A stretch of DNA of 56,575 nt from an uncultured Candidatus Melainabacteria bacterium (lineage in GTDB: Bacteria; Cyanobacteriota; Vampirovibrionia; Gastranaerophilales; Gastranaerophilaceae), in assembly GCA_934777245.1 (NCBI GenBank), contig CAKVND010000005.1, forward strand, positions 1 through 56,575. Direction: 5' to 3'. Each line of letters opens with the position of its first letter. The first letter of the stretch is position 1. Positions 25,667 through 33,568 of the stretch are shown here, in pieces. The notes beneath the pieces are model-generated. The model was not told the origin of the DNA, did no database searches, and worked only from the letters and a program-made list of their open reading frames with translations. The translations under genes and the position numbers were made by a program.

Positions 25667-26050
25667 TTACCAATTAACTTTTTCAATTAGTTCTATTTCA
25701 TAACCATCAGGATCTTTGATAAAAGCAATTCTTGAGCCCTTCCCATTCAAATCAAATGGTGGATAAAGATATGAATAGCCCAGTTTGTTAATTTTTTCTG
25801 TAAATTCATCCAATGAATCAACTGAAAATGCAAAATGTCCGAAGCCACTTCCTAATTCATAACCGCCATCAGGCGTTTCATCATTATATGTCAATTCAAT
25901 TTGACAAGTGTTTTCTTCATCGGTTAAAAAATATAACCAGCAATCTTCTAAACGTTTTTTGTGGTCAAGTTTCATATTTAATACTTCAGTATAAAATGCT
26001 AAAGATTTTTCAATATCTTTTACTCTAACCATAGCGTGTAAAAATTTCAT
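25667..26050 (-). CDS. gloA: Lactoylglutathione lyase (glyoxalase I)
   Basis: Isomerises the hemithioacetal of methylglyoxal, detoxifying it in the cytosol. The 127-residue length is normal. The two VOC-fold repeats carry the four metal ligands H5 (LHAMVRV), E52 (QIELTYN), H72 (GHFAFSV) and E120 (DGYEIELIE). Shine-Dalgarno AGGAGAA precedes the ATG. It is a single gene followed by the promoter of the 50-aa gene. Identification is firm at the fold level; the thiol cofactor actually used by this organism is not shown. Confidence 0.94.
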   Translation of the reverse strand: MKFLHAMVRVKDIEKSLAFYTEVLNMKLDHKKRLEDCWLYFLTDEENTCQIELTYNDETPDGGYELGSGFGHFAFSVDSLDEFTEKINKLGYSYLYPPFDLNGKGSRIAFIKDPDGYEIELIEKVNW

Positions 26051-26161
26051 ATTTTTCTCCTTTAAACAAATTTATCACATAAGTAAGTTTAAAATAATCC
26101 ATTATAAAAATGCAAGTAATAAGCTGTTCATTATATTGTAACGAATTCTAAACAAATTGGG

Positions 26162-26190
26162 TTGATTTATAAAAGTCTTTATACTATATT
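26162..26190 (+). promoter_or_regulatory. sigma-70 promoter of rpsO
   Basis: TTGATT (26162-26167), 17-bp spacer, TATATT (26185-26190). A TTGTAACGAATT motif begins at 26136. Confidence 0.6.
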
Positions 26191-26196
26191 AAGCTA

Positions 26197-26293
26197 TGTA
26201 GAGTGCTTACGCCAATATGTCACTCACACGGTTCGGCGGAATTTGTAGTCGATAACAAGTTTCCAAAGACCACAATTTAAAGGAAAAACAATA
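26197..26293 (+). promoter_or_regulatory. Structured 5' leader of rpsO, possible S15 autoregulatory element
   Basis: About 97 nt between predicted start point and ATG. GAGTG/CACTC and CGCC/GGCG can pair in an interlocked way, which allows a pseudoknot-like fold. rpsO is known to be autoregulated by leader RNA in several bacteria through different structures; whether this one binds S15 is inference. Confidence 0.4.
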
Positions 26294-26557
26294 ATGAACT
26301 TAAAAAACAAACAAGAAATTATTGAAAAATTCGGTACTAATGCAAAAGATACTGGTTCTGCAGAAGTACAAATCGCAATGTTAACTAAAAAGATTTCTGA
26401 ACTTACTGAACACATGAAATCTAACAAAAAAGACTTCGCTACAAAACGTGGTCTTTTAATGATGGTTGGTAAAAGAAAAAGACTTCTTTCATTCTTGAAA
26501 GATAGAAATCTTGAAGGTTACAGAAGCCTAATTAAAGAATTAGGAATCAGAGGTTAA
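26294..26557 (+). CDS. rpsO: Ribosomal protein S15
   Basis: Primary 16S rRNA-binding protein of the 30S platform. The 87-residue length and the segments [25 protein letters not shown] core and [18 protein letters not shown] are typical of the family. Shine-Dalgarno AAAGGA is 11 bases before the ATG. It is a single-gene unit with its own promoter, a 97-nt leader and a strong terminator; the usual partner pnp is not adjacent. Confidence 0.98.
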   Translation: MNLKNKQEIIEKFGTNAKDTGSAEVQIAMLTKKISELTEHMKSNKKDFATKRGLLMMVGKRKRLLSFLKDRNLEGYRSLIKELGIRG

Positions 26558-26563
26558 TCAAAG

Positions 26564-26595
26564 AAAAGAACCGCTCATTGAGCGGTTCTTTTTTT
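26564..26595 (+). terminator. Terminator of rpsO
   Basis: AAAAGAACCGCTC pairs with GAGCGGTTCTTTT around ATT, followed by a T run. Confidence 0.95.
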
Positions 26596-26615
26596 GACTA
26601 TAAATAATTTTAAAA

Positions 26616-26652
26616 CAATTTTCCATTTTCCACTTTCAATTTTCCATTATAG
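26616..26652. repeat. Dispersed AT-rich repeat, copy 1
   Basis: On the minus strand it reads as tandem variants of ATAATGGAAAATTGAAAG and TGGAAAATGG. A related copy lies between ssb and rpsR (32901-32924), both intergenic. Confidence 0.5.
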
Positions 26653-26679
26653 AATTGCCCTTTTTAAATATTAACTAAC

Positions 26680-28419
26680 TCAAACAATAGCCCCGTGACT
26701 TGCATCTTGCACAGTTCTTGAATATTTACCCAAATAGCCTTTTGCTTTTGTTGTAAAAGGTTTTAAATTTTTCTTGCGTTCTTCTAATTCTTCATCAGAC
26801 ACAAGCAAATCTAATGTTCTATTATTTATATCAATTTTAATTTTATCGCCGTTTTTAATCAAAGCTATTACACCGCCATTAGCAGCTTCAGGACAAATAT
26901 GACCTACACAAATTCCGCGTGTTCCGCCGGAAAAACGTCCGTCCGTAATCAATGCAGCTTTTGTACCTAAACCTTTTCCCACAAGAAGAGAAGTAGGCGC
27001 AAGCATTTCGCGCATGCCTGGGCCGCCTTTAGGGCCTTCATAGCGGATAACAATTACATCACCTTCTTTGATTAAATCGTTTTCCAATGCATTCATTGCT
27101 TCTTCTTCTGAATCAAAAGTTTTTGCGACTCCTTCAAATTCATAACAACTTTCATCAACCGCAGAAATCTTAATTACAGAACCTTCAGGCGCAATATTTC
27201 CTCGTAAAATTCCCAACCCCGGTTTTGTTGTAAACGGTTCTGAATAAGAATGAATAATTGATTTATCAGAATAAACTCCTGCAAATTCTCTTTTAGCTTT
27301 AAATTCAGGAACACTTTTTATAAGCTCATCAACTACAGCAGGAATTCCACCGGCTTGATGAAAAGCGGTCATTGTTATGTTTGAAGAAGGTTCAAGTTTA
27401 ACAAATTGATGGATTTTGTGAGAAAGCTCATCAAAATCTTTAAGTGAAACTGTTTGAGAGGTTTCTTGATAAGCCCCCTCCCTTGGTGAGGGAATGACCT
27501 CTTGAGTTGATTGAGCACATTCAACTCCCTCTCCTTGGAGAGGGGAGAGGGTATTATTAACTTCACCCAATCCTGCCGCATTAGCCAACGCCAAAATATG
27601 TAAGAACGAATTTGTAGAACCACCCATTCCTAAATCCGCAATAATCATATTTCTCAAGCTATCTCTTGTAATTATATCTAAAGGCTTGATATCTTTTCTA
27701 ACCCAATCAACAATTTGCATTCCACTTTCAAATGCAATTCTGCGTTTTTGAGAAGAAACTGCCGCTGCTGTTGCGCAATAAGGAAGGCTCATTCCTAAAA
27801 CCTCTGTTAAACAAGCCATTGTATTAGCTGTATACAAACCTTGACAAGCGCCTGCAGAAGGGCAAGACGCTTCTTCTAATTCCAATAAACGCTCTTCTGT
27901 AATTTCTCCATTTCGGTATTTGCCGATAGCTTCAAAAGCCCCTTTAATCATTGTTAATTTTTCACAACGGCTTTCGCCATCAAGCATTGGACCGGCTGTT
28001 ACAATGATTGTAGGAATATTTATCCTTGCAGCTGCTATAAGCATCCCCGGAGTAATTTTATCACAATTTGAAAGCAATACTAACCCGTCTAATTGATGCG
28101 CATTCGCAACTGTTTCTACACAGTCAGCGATTAAATCTCTTGAAGGAAGTGAATATTGCATGCCGGAATGTCCCATTGCGATTCCGTCACAAACCGCTGG
28201 CACTCCAAAAATAAATGCTTGACCGCCGTTTGAGTGAATACCTTTTTCAATCTGACGTTCTAAATCTCGCATTCCAATATGCCCCGGAACTAAGTCCGAA
28301 AATGAACTTGCAATTCCTATAAATGGAGATTCCATATTCTTCTTAGAAACTCCTGTTGCCATTAAAAGACTTCTGTGCGGAGTTCTTGCAATACCTTTTT
28401 TTATATTATCACTTCTCAT
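26680..28419 (-). CDS. ilvD: Dihydroxy-acid dehydratase with repeat-derived insertion
   Basis: Dehydrates dihydroxy acids in valine, isoleucine and leucine synthesis; an Fe-S enzyme. Conserved segments include [11 protein letters not shown] (C119), [16 protein letters not shown] (C186, C192) and [13 protein letters not shown] C-terminal motifs with [20 protein letters not shown] lacks the extra cysteine of the [2Fe-2S] type, so an E. coli-like [4Fe-4S] cluster is likely. At 579 residues it is about 25-30 longer than usual, because residues 286-323 ([10 protein letters not shown] ... IPSPREG) are translated from a GC-rich palindromic element. The frame is intact, so the enzyme may still work. 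No leader attenuator was seen. Confidence 0.95.
   Translation of the reverse strand: MRSDNIKKGIARTPHRSLLMATGVSKKNMESPFIGIASSFSDLVPGHIGMRDLERQIEKGIHSNGGQAFIFGVPAVCDGIAMGHSGMQYSLPSRDLIADCVETVANAHQLDGLVLLSNCDKITPGMLIAAARINIPTIIVTAGPMLDGESRCEKLTMIKGAFEAIGKYRNGEITEERLLELEEASCPSAGACQGLYTANTMACLTEVLGMSLPYCATAAAVSSQKRRIAFESGMQIVDWVRKDIKPLDIITRDSLRNMIIADLGMGGSTNSFLHILALANAAGLGEVNNTLSPLQGEGVECAQSTQEVIPSPREGAYQETSQTVSLKDFDELSHKIHQFVKLEPSSNITMTAFHQAGGIPAVVDELIKSVPEFKAKREFAGVYSDKSIIHSYSEPFTTKPGLGILRGNIAPEGSVIKISAVDESCYEFEGVAKTFDSEEEAMNALENDLIKEGDVIVIRYEGPKGGPGMREMLAPTSLLVGKGLGTKAALITDGRFSGGTRGICVGHICPEAANGGVIALIKNGDKIKIDINNRTLDLLVSDEELEERKKNLKPFTTKAKGYLGKYSRTVQDASHGAIV
27473..27551. repeat. REP-like palindromic element inserted in ilvD
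   Basis: Two GC-rich palindromes, CCCTC...GAGGG (27476-27492) and CCCTCTCC...GGAGAGGG (27527-27544, with a further GAGAGGG), about 35 bases apart. They stand out from the AT-rich surroundings and are translated as SPLQGEG and IPSPREG, typical of REP-type insertions. Confidence 0.7.
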
Positions 28420-28505
28420 AATAAAAACCCTTTCGTATTGATTTTATCACGAAAGGGGAGATAAGTTTAAGTTTTTATAAGGTTAGTTAATAAGTAATCT
28501 TCTTA

Positions 28506-29885
28506 TTAAGCATAAGCTTGATATACATTGTTCAATGCTTGTGCTACTTTTGGATCAAGTTTGTTGTTCTTTTTATCTTCTTGTGCTTGAGACAAAGTCA
28601 ATTGAAGTAATTGTTGTTGACCTTGAGCTGTCTTTTTCATATTTTCAACTTCAACTTTAGAACCAACATCTTCACCTACAATTTTGTGAGTCAATTTACC
28701 CATTGCCCAAGTACCGATTGAACCTCCAATTAGACCTGCAACTGCACCGATTGCAGTACCTAAGCCAGGGCAGAATGCCGTTCCTACTGCTGCACCGATT
28801 TTTGCACCTGCTGCTGCGCCAACTGCTTCACCTACTGTCCAACCAATTATTGAACCTGCAGCTTTAACAGATGTTTGACCTAATTGTTTAGCACCTGTTG
28901 TACTGTCTTTAGAGAATGCTGATCTGATTTTACCGAAATCCATCAAGAATTCCATAGCAGCGAAGAATGCACCACCTTTAACTCCTTGAGATTTGAAACC
29001 TTTTTTAATTGCTTCGCCATAACCTGTAACAGCTTTTTCTGCTAATTTTTTATCAACGGCAGCTTTAACAGCTTTATCAGTTGTCATTTTAGCGATGTTA
29101 GGAGCCGCATTACCTCTTATATTTCTCCAAGCTTGAGGAATAACGCCTGTCTTAGCACCAGTAGCCACTCTGATTTTTTCTGTTGCTTCAGCAATTTGAC
29201 GTTTGTTTCCAGATTTTAAAGCCATTTCCATATCTTTTTTCAAAGCATCATAAGTTGTTTTATCTAATCTCTTCTTGAACAATGGAGCAAAACGCCATTT
29301 AGAAGCACCTTCTAGTTTGTGCATTTTATGATATGCATCTGTCATTATCTTATGAGTTTCTGGATTTTTCCAAAGTTTATATAATGCACTTCCTTCTTTT
29401 TTTACACCAGCAAACATTTTTTCAGTTGCACCTAATGAACTTAAAGAAGCGAATGGGTGAGCAATAAATCTCATATTATTAACCAATGCAAATGCTGCAC
29501 CACCACCTGCTGCACCTAATAAAGATTCGCTAGGATTTAAACCTTTCAAATAGTATTTACCCAAAGTATCCAAATCTTGTTGAGAAGCTCCGAATGTTGT
29601 TTGTTGTTGAGCTTGCGAAGCTTGTTGAGCTTGTTGAGCTTGTTGAGCAAATGTATCTACAGCACCTGCTGATGCTTGAGCAGGTTGTTGAGCATATTGA
29701 TTATTCCATAAATTTTGATTGTTCCAAATTGATTGGTTGTTATAACCGAAAGGTGTTTGATAATTCCAAGCGGTATTGTTTGCCATATAACCATTTGAAA
29801 AGCTTGGGCAATTAGGATTTACGCCGGATGCTCCGCCGTATAGCATATATTCCATATTCATTAGTGAATTGATTGGAGATACCAT
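28506..29885 (-). CDS. 459-aa protein with glycine-zipper segment, unknown family
   Basis: Not recognised. Residues 1-90 are rich in Asn, Gln, Tyr and Trp (WNNQNLWNNQYAQQPAQ) and end in an Ala/Gln coiled stretch. The middle is basic and helical. About residues 345-405 form a long Gly/Ala-rich hydrophobic zipper (AVGAAAGAKIGAAVGTAF, GLGTAIGAVAGLIGGSIG), suggesting membrane insertion or oligomerisation. No signal peptide is present. The layout (aromatic/Asn-rich N terminus, Gly zipper) recalls the SLT/EF-hand and 672-aa proteins. AGTAGGTAAGG precedes the ATG, with a GGCAATTTTT-class promoter further up. Confidence 0.82.
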   Translation of the reverse strand: MVSPINSLMNMEYMLYGGASGVNPNCPSFSNGYMANNTAWNYQTPFGYNNQSIWNNQNLWNNQYAQQPAQASAGAVDTFAQQAQQAQQASQAQQQTTFGASQQDLDTLGKYYLKGLNPSESLLGAAGGGAAFALVNNMRFIAHPFASLSSLGATEKMFAGVKKEGSALYKLWKNPETHKIMTDAYHKMHKLEGASKWRFAPLFKKRLDKTTYDALKKDMEMALKSGNKRQIAEATEKIRVATGAKTGVIPQAWRNIRGNAAPNIAKMTTDKAVKAAVDKKLAEKAVTGYGEAIKKGFKSQGVKGGAFFAAMEFLMDFGKIRSAFSKDSTTGAKQLGQTSVKAAGSIIGWTVGEAVGAAAGAKIGAAVGTAFCPGLGTAIGAVAGLIGGSIGTWAMGKLTHKIVGEDVGSKVEVENMKKTAQGQQQLLQLTLSQAQEDKKNNKLDPKVAQALNNVYQAYA

Positions 29886-29913
29886 AACCTTACCTACTTA
29901 AAATTCTAACCTT

Positions 29914-29949
29914 ATATATATAAAGTTATTCGCTCTTTAAAAATTGCTC
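29914..29949 (-). promoter_or_regulatory. GGCAATTTTT-class promoter (copy C)
   Basis: Minus-strand AAAAAGAGCAATTTTT (29939-29949 for GAGCAATTTTT), 16 bp, then TATATATA. TTCTTAACAA lies 16 bases before CAATTTTT, matching copy B. Confidence 0.5.
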
Positions 29950-30037
29950 TTTTTTTCAAGTTTTGTTAAGAATTGTAAACATTAATTTATCTAAACAGTT
30001 TGAATTTACATGTTAAAATGCTAATAGGAGCTAAAAC

Positions 30038-30511
30038 ATGCTAGAAAAAATTGCAAAGATTCTAATAGATAAAAATTTAACAGTTGCGACTACTGAATCT
30101 TGTACAGGTGGGCTTTTGAGTTCAAAGTTTACGGATGTTAGCGGAAGTTCCGCTTTTGTTCATTTAAATTTTGTTACTTATTCTAATGAGGCAAAACATA
30201 AAATTTTAGGAGTTTCAAAAGACACTCTTGATAAATATGGTGCAGTTAGTAAAGAATGTTCATTCGAAATGGCACGCGGTTTACATACAGTAACAAAAGC
30301 AGATATTTGTATTTCTACAACAGGAATCGCTGGCCCTACCGGTGGTAGTGATGAAAAACCTGTAGGTTTGATGTATTCAACAATTTACACCCCTAATAAA
30401 TCTGAAACATTTAAGGTTATATTAGATTCTAACATTGAGCGTGTAACAATGAAAGAGGAATTTGTAAAAGCTGTGTTAGAAAAAGTTTACACATTTTTGC
30501 TTTTTGTATAA
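30038..30511 (+). CDS. pncC: Nicotinamide-nucleotide amidohydrolase, CinA C-terminal family
   Basis: Deamidates NMN to nicotinate mononucleotide in pyridine nucleotide salvage. This is the stand-alone CinA C-terminal domain (157 residues), with no N-terminal MoCF-like part. Family segments are TTESCTGGLLSSKFTDVSGSS (residues 18 onward), YSNEAKHKILGV, GAVS and STTGIAGPTGGSDEKPVG. Shine-Dalgarno TAGGAG is well placed. The TonB/TPR gene follows after nine bases, so the two are likely co-transcribed. Confidence 0.94.
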   Translation: MLEKIAKILIDKNLTVATTESCTGGLLSSKFTDVSGSSAFVHLNFVTYSNEAKHKILGVSKDTLDKYGAVSKECSFEMARGLHTVTKADICISTTGIAGPTGGSDEKPVGLMYSTIYTPNKSETFKVILDSNIERVTMKEEFVKAVLEKVYTFLLFV

Positions 30512-30520
30512 AATTGACCT

Positions 30521-31342
30521 ATGGGAGTAAGTGCAAAATATTTTGTTTTATTTAGCATGTTTTCATTAATGCTTACAATTCCTGTGTGCGCGTCAGAATT
30601 TGACTACAATCAGTACAGAGGAAATACTGAATTACAAAATAATTTTTCAACTTACATGAATAATTTACAGGCAAAAATTCAACGTTGTTGGAATCCGCCG
30701 GATTTCGTTGAAGACGGTGACGCAACTGTTATGTTCAAAGTTACGCGCTGGGGTAAAATTGTAAATGTAGATTTCGTAAAAAGCTCCAATAATCCCGTTT
30801 TTGACGAGTCAGCACTTGATGCTCTTAGAAAAGCTGAACCGTTTGATAAATTTCCTGCTAGTACTTCAAAAGACTCACTTACTATAAAATACAATTTTCA
30901 CACATCAATTGTGAAAACAGATACAATGCGTGAATGTATGGATAATGCGGATAAGTATTACAATGTCAATAATGAAACAGCTTTAAATTACATAAATAAA
31001 GCTATTGATGAAGTTAGCGGTGATGCAGAGTCTTACTTTTTATACGAAAAAAGATGCAAAATTCGACAAGCATTGGGAGATTACAATGGTGCAAAAGAAG
31101 ATTTGACAGAAGCTAAACGTCTAAAAGAACGCTATGATTTAAAGCGCATTAATACTTGTAAATTAATTGCAGAAATGGAACAATCACCGTTTTCATATTT
31201 TTATCTGGCGCACGCTTACGAAATTGCAGGTGATTATGAACACGCATTAAAAGCTATCGACAAAGCGATAGATTTAACTGAATTAAACAACCAATATAAA
31301 AGATATAAAACTGAATTAGAACAGAAAAAAGCGTGCAATTAG
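30521..31342 (+). CDS. Exported TonB C-terminal-like domain protein with TPR repeats
   Basis: 273 residues with an N-terminal signal peptide (FVLFSMFSLMLTIPVCA). A TonB C-terminal-like domain follows (about 35-130: IQRCWNPP, VMFKVTRWGKIVNV, FDESALDALRKAEPFDKFP). Residues 150-265 hold about three TPR-type helical pairs (NYINKAIDEV, DYNGAKEDLTEAKRL, DYEHALKAIDKAIDL). It probably acts in the periplasm as an adaptor between envelope complexes. No membrane-anchored ExbB/ExbD partners are nearby. There is no clear Shine-Dalgarno; translation may be coupled to pncC. Confidence 0.85.
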   Translation: MGVSAKYFVLFSMFSLMLTIPVCASEFDYNQYRGNTELQNNFSTYMNNLQAKIQRCWNPPDFVEDGDATVMFKVTRWGKIVNVDFVKSSNNPVFDESALDALRKAEPFDKFPASTSKDSLTIKYNFHTSIVKTDTMRECMDNADKYYNVNNETALNYINKAIDEVSGDAESYFLYEKRCKIRQALGDYNGAKEDLTEAKRLKERYDLKRINTCKLIAEMEQSPFSYFYLAHAYEIAGDYEHALKAIDKAIDLTELNNQYKRYKTELEQKKACN

Positions 31343-31343
31343 G

Positions 31344-31371
31344 TTGCGAAAACCTTAAAACATGATATAAT
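31344..31371 (+). promoter_or_regulatory. sigma-70 promoter
   Basis: TTGCGA (31344-31349), 16 bp, TATAAT (31366-31371), about 65 bases before the EF-hand gene. Confidence 0.6.
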
Positions 31372-31439
31372 AAGTATATCTAGGATGGTATTTGTATTCG
31401 TGTAAGTACAAATGTGTACAATTAAAAGGATTTAATATT

Positions 31440-32051
31440 ATGCAAAACAACATCTCCAATAATGCCGGTTTTGGTTTGCAATCAAATTTTCTAAAAACGA
31501 ATAATGCAGGTATTAATAAAATGCATTCCAAGTCAAGTTCTGCCTATTATGCTAAAAAAGGTGAACCTATGTATATGAAGGAAATGGACGCTGATGAAGA
31601 CGGCGTTGTTTCGTTTGAAGAATTTAGAGATTACTGCGATGAGAAAGGTATTTCAGTTGCAGAAAGAATTAAAATGACACAATTGGCATCATCGTATCGT
31701 ACTATGCAAGCTCAAAAGAATGCATCTGAGAAAGTAAAAAAAGAAAGTGAAACTGAAAAACAGACAGAAACTGATAATAACTCTGGAAACGAAGATTCTG
31801 CTGTTTATGCAAAACGTGGCGACGGCAAGTATGATGAGCTTATGGATGCAAATAATGATGATAAAATAACTTACAAAGAGTATATTGAATATTGTAGAGA
31901 ACATTCAAAACCGCAAGAAGAAAAGGCTAACACAAAAGTTGAAACAACCGAAGACGGCGAGTTTAAGACAACAAGCTCCGGAAAGGCAATAAATGCGTAT
32001 GCCCAACAAGAATTTCAACCTGCTGAAGGCAAAGTTGATGATGAAGGTTAA
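31440..32051 (+). CDS. EF-hand protein with two copies of a YAK-MDA module
   Basis: 203 residues from the ATG preceded by AAAAGGA; the frame is open to 31392 but that stretch has no ribosome site. Two perfect or near-perfect EF-hand loops (D50-E61, D136-E147) each lie in the same 30-residue module: YAK-K/R-G, a short gap, MDA with the loop, then Y/F and YC. This shows an internal duplication separated by a charged Lys/Glu/Thr-rich linker (about 92-118). There is no signal peptide. Calcium binding is likely; the partner is unknown. Confidence 0.82.
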   Translation: MQNNISNNAGFGLQSNFLKTNNAGINKMHSKSSSAYYAKKGEPMYMKEMDADEDGVVSFEEFRDYCDEKGISVAERIKMTQLASSYRTMQAQKNASEKVKKESETEKQTETDNNSGNEDSAVYAKRGDGKYDELMDANNDDKITYKEYIEYCREHSKPQEEKANTKVETTEDGEFKTTSSGKAINAYAQQEFQPAEGKVDDEG

Positions 32052-32143
32052 TTTTATTTAATTTTGCATGAAAATGCGGAACTTTCGCCTCTTTACATTA
32101 CTCCTTTTCATGGTAGCATGGTTTCATAAGGAGAAATATTATT

Positions 32144-32446
32144 ATGAAAAATTATGAATTACTAGCGGTTTTAAAACCAAGTCTTGATTCAGAAGAATTA
32201 GATAAAGTTGTAGATAAAATTTCTGAAGAAATTAAATCTTACCAAGGTTCTGTTGCTTCTGTTGACAAAATGGGACGCAAAAAATTAGCTTACGATGTAC
32301 AAGGATACAGAGATGGTTTCTTCACAACTATGATTGTATCACTTCCTGCTGAATCTATCGTTGAATTCAAGAAAAACTTGAAGCTTAACGAAAACGTTTT
32401 AAGATTCATGTTCATGGAAGTTGCTAAGAAAGCACAAACAGTTTAA
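32144..32446 (+). CDS. rpsF: Ribosomal protein S6
   Basis: 30S platform protein that pairs with S18. 100 residues starting MKNYELLAVLKP, with the family segments DKMGRKKLAYDVQGYRDGFF and NENVLRFM. Shine-Dalgarno AAGGAGA is strong. First gene of the classical rpsF-ssb-rpsR operon; S6-S18 often controls such operons through a leader RNA, but the leader here is short and no clear element was seen. Confidence 0.97.
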   Translation: MKNYELLAVLKPSLDSEELDKVVDKISEEIKSYQGSVASVDKMGRKKLAYDVQGYRDGFFTTMIVSLPAESIVEFKKNLKLNENVLRFMFMEVAKKAQTV

Positions 32447-32460
32447 TTTAAGAGGTAATT

Positions 32461-32859
32461 ATGGCATTCGCAAAAGCAGTTGTTACAGGTACAGTATTTA
32501 GAGCTCCGGAAAAACGTTTTACACAAAACAATGTTCCGGTATCATCATTTGTTCTAAATATCGGCGAAAAAGAAGAAATGCTAATCAGAGTTATCGCAGG
32601 TCGTGCGGCACTTGATGAAGTTGTTTCAGGTATTTCACAAAATGATAGAGTTCTTGTGGAAGGCGCACTTCAAATTACAACTGTGAAAAATGACAGCGGT
32701 GCTGAAAGAAGAATTTTCGAAATCGATGCAAGTACAATTGAAATGATGGGCGGCTCAGCTCCGGCTTCATCAGCTTCAAATAGTGGCGAAGATATCGTTA
32801 AATTCTCTCAAGAAGAATTCTCTGATGAGCTAATCGGAGAAGACGAAATTCCATTCTAG
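32461..32859 (+). CDS. ssb: Single-stranded DNA-binding protein
   Basis: Coats single-stranded DNA during replication and repair. 132 residues: OB-fold core to about residue 100 (TVFRAPEKRFTQNNVPVSSFVLNIG) and a short linker. It ends in the acidic tip EDEIPF, which recruits repair enzymes (consensus DDDIPF). Shorter than E. coli SSB because the linker is reduced. AGAGGTAATT precedes the ATG. It lies between rpsF and rpsR as in many bacteria. Confidence 0.95.
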   Translation: MAFAKAVVTGTVFRAPEKRFTQNNVPVSSFVLNIGEKEEMLIRVIAGRAALDEVVSGISQNDRVLVEGALQITTVKNDSGAERRIFEIDASTIEMMGGSAPASSASNSGEDIVKFSQEEFSDELIGEDEIPF

Positions 32860-32900
32860 GTGCTACGCACGTAGGCATTGGGTCGGCTTTCACAAGTTGA

Positions 32901-32924
32901 TAATGGAAAGTTGAAAATTGAAAG
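32901..32924. repeat. Dispersed AT-rich repeat, copy 2
   Basis: TAATGGAAAGTTGAAAATTG and following AAAG resemble copy 1 near 26.63 kb. It sits in the ssb-rpsR gap together with a short palindrome TGCTACGCACGTAGGCA (32870-32886). Confidence 0.45.
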
Positions 32925-32949
32925 TTATTTAATAACAACAAATAGATAA

Positions 32950-33207
32950 ATGGCTAGAAAGGCAAATAAAACAATGGCAAAACAAGATGCACAAGATAGA
33001 AAAAAACGTAAGACTTGCTCATTCTGCGCAGATCACGTAGAATCTATCGATTACAAAGATGCAGCAAAATTGAAAAGATACTTAACAGAAGCAGGAAAAA
33101 TTATTCCTCGTAGAGTAACAGGCAACTGTGCTAAACACCAAAGAATGATTACTAATGCTATCAAAAGAGCTAGAGAAGCTGCTATTATCAGTTATGTATT
33201 TGACTAA
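32950..33207 (+). CDS. rpsR: Ribosomal protein S18
   Basis: 30S protein of the platform, partner of S6. The core [20 protein letters not shown] and [14 protein letters not shown] are diagnostic. The cysteines (CSFC, NC) with the histidine make it a zinc-binding C+ form. The frame opens at this ATG without a Shine-Dalgarno; an internal ATG at 32974 (MAKQDAQD) has AAAGG upstream and would give 77 residues, nearer the usual length, so the true start is uncertain. It is 90 bases from ssb, the gap being filled by repeats. rplI does not follow. Confidence 0.95.
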   Translation: MARKANKTMAKQDAQDRKKRKTCSFCADHVESIDYKDAAKLKRYLTEAGKIIPRRVTGNCAKHQRMITNAIKRAREAAIISYVFD

Positions 33208-33234
33208 TTTAAAAAAGTCAGTATAATTATTTTA

Positions 33235-33265
33235 AAGGAATGGCGGATTTATTTTGCCATTCCTT
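33235..33265 (+). terminator. Hairpin after rpsR
   Basis: AAGGAATGGC pairs with GCCATTCCTT around an 11-base loop. The T run is weak (GTTTAAC), so termination may be partial, allowing read-through to the 62-aa gene. Confidence 0.6.
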
Positions 33266-33295
33266 GTTTAACACAATAGTAAGAAGGATTAGACT

Positions 33296-33484
33296 ATGAA
33301 CAATCAAATCACAATCAGATCAGACAGAAAAGATGATTACACTTTTCAGTACAAAGGTGAAGACGTAACTTTGAAAGCCGGAAGTATTATTAGCATTGCA
33401 GATGGTTTAAGCGAAGTTGTTCTTCCTACGTGCGCAATGAAAATTGTTAAAAACTTGATTGTAATTAAGGAAGATGTGAAGTAG
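33296..33484 (+). CDS. Small hypothetical protein
   Basis: 62 residues with alternating beta-strand pattern (QITIRSDRKDDYTFQYKG, VTLKAGSIISIADG, KIVKNLIVIKED), suggesting a small beta barrel. Family not recognised. AGAAGGA precedes the ATG and a perfect terminator follows, so it is probably a real gene read with or after rpsR. Confidence 0.7.
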   Translation: MNNQITIRSDRKDDYTFQYKGEDVTLKAGSIISIADGLSEVVLPTCAMKIVKNLIVIKEDVK

Positions 33485-33503
33485 TTAAATATTTAATAAC
33501 TTA

Positions 33504-33543
33504 AAAAAGGCGAGATTTTCGTAAACGAAAATCTCGCCTTTTT
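33504..33543. terminator. Bidirectional terminator
   Basis: An 18-bp perfect stem (33504-33521 with 33526-33543) with A and T runs, between convergent genes. Confidence 0.93.
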
Positions 33544-33568
33544 CATATTATAATAACCTACTCATTTT

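Noticed and set aside
27375..27623. Separate ORF within ilvD on the same strand
   Set aside because: Out-of-frame shadow created by the repeat insertion; ilvD motifs continue in the main frame on both sides.
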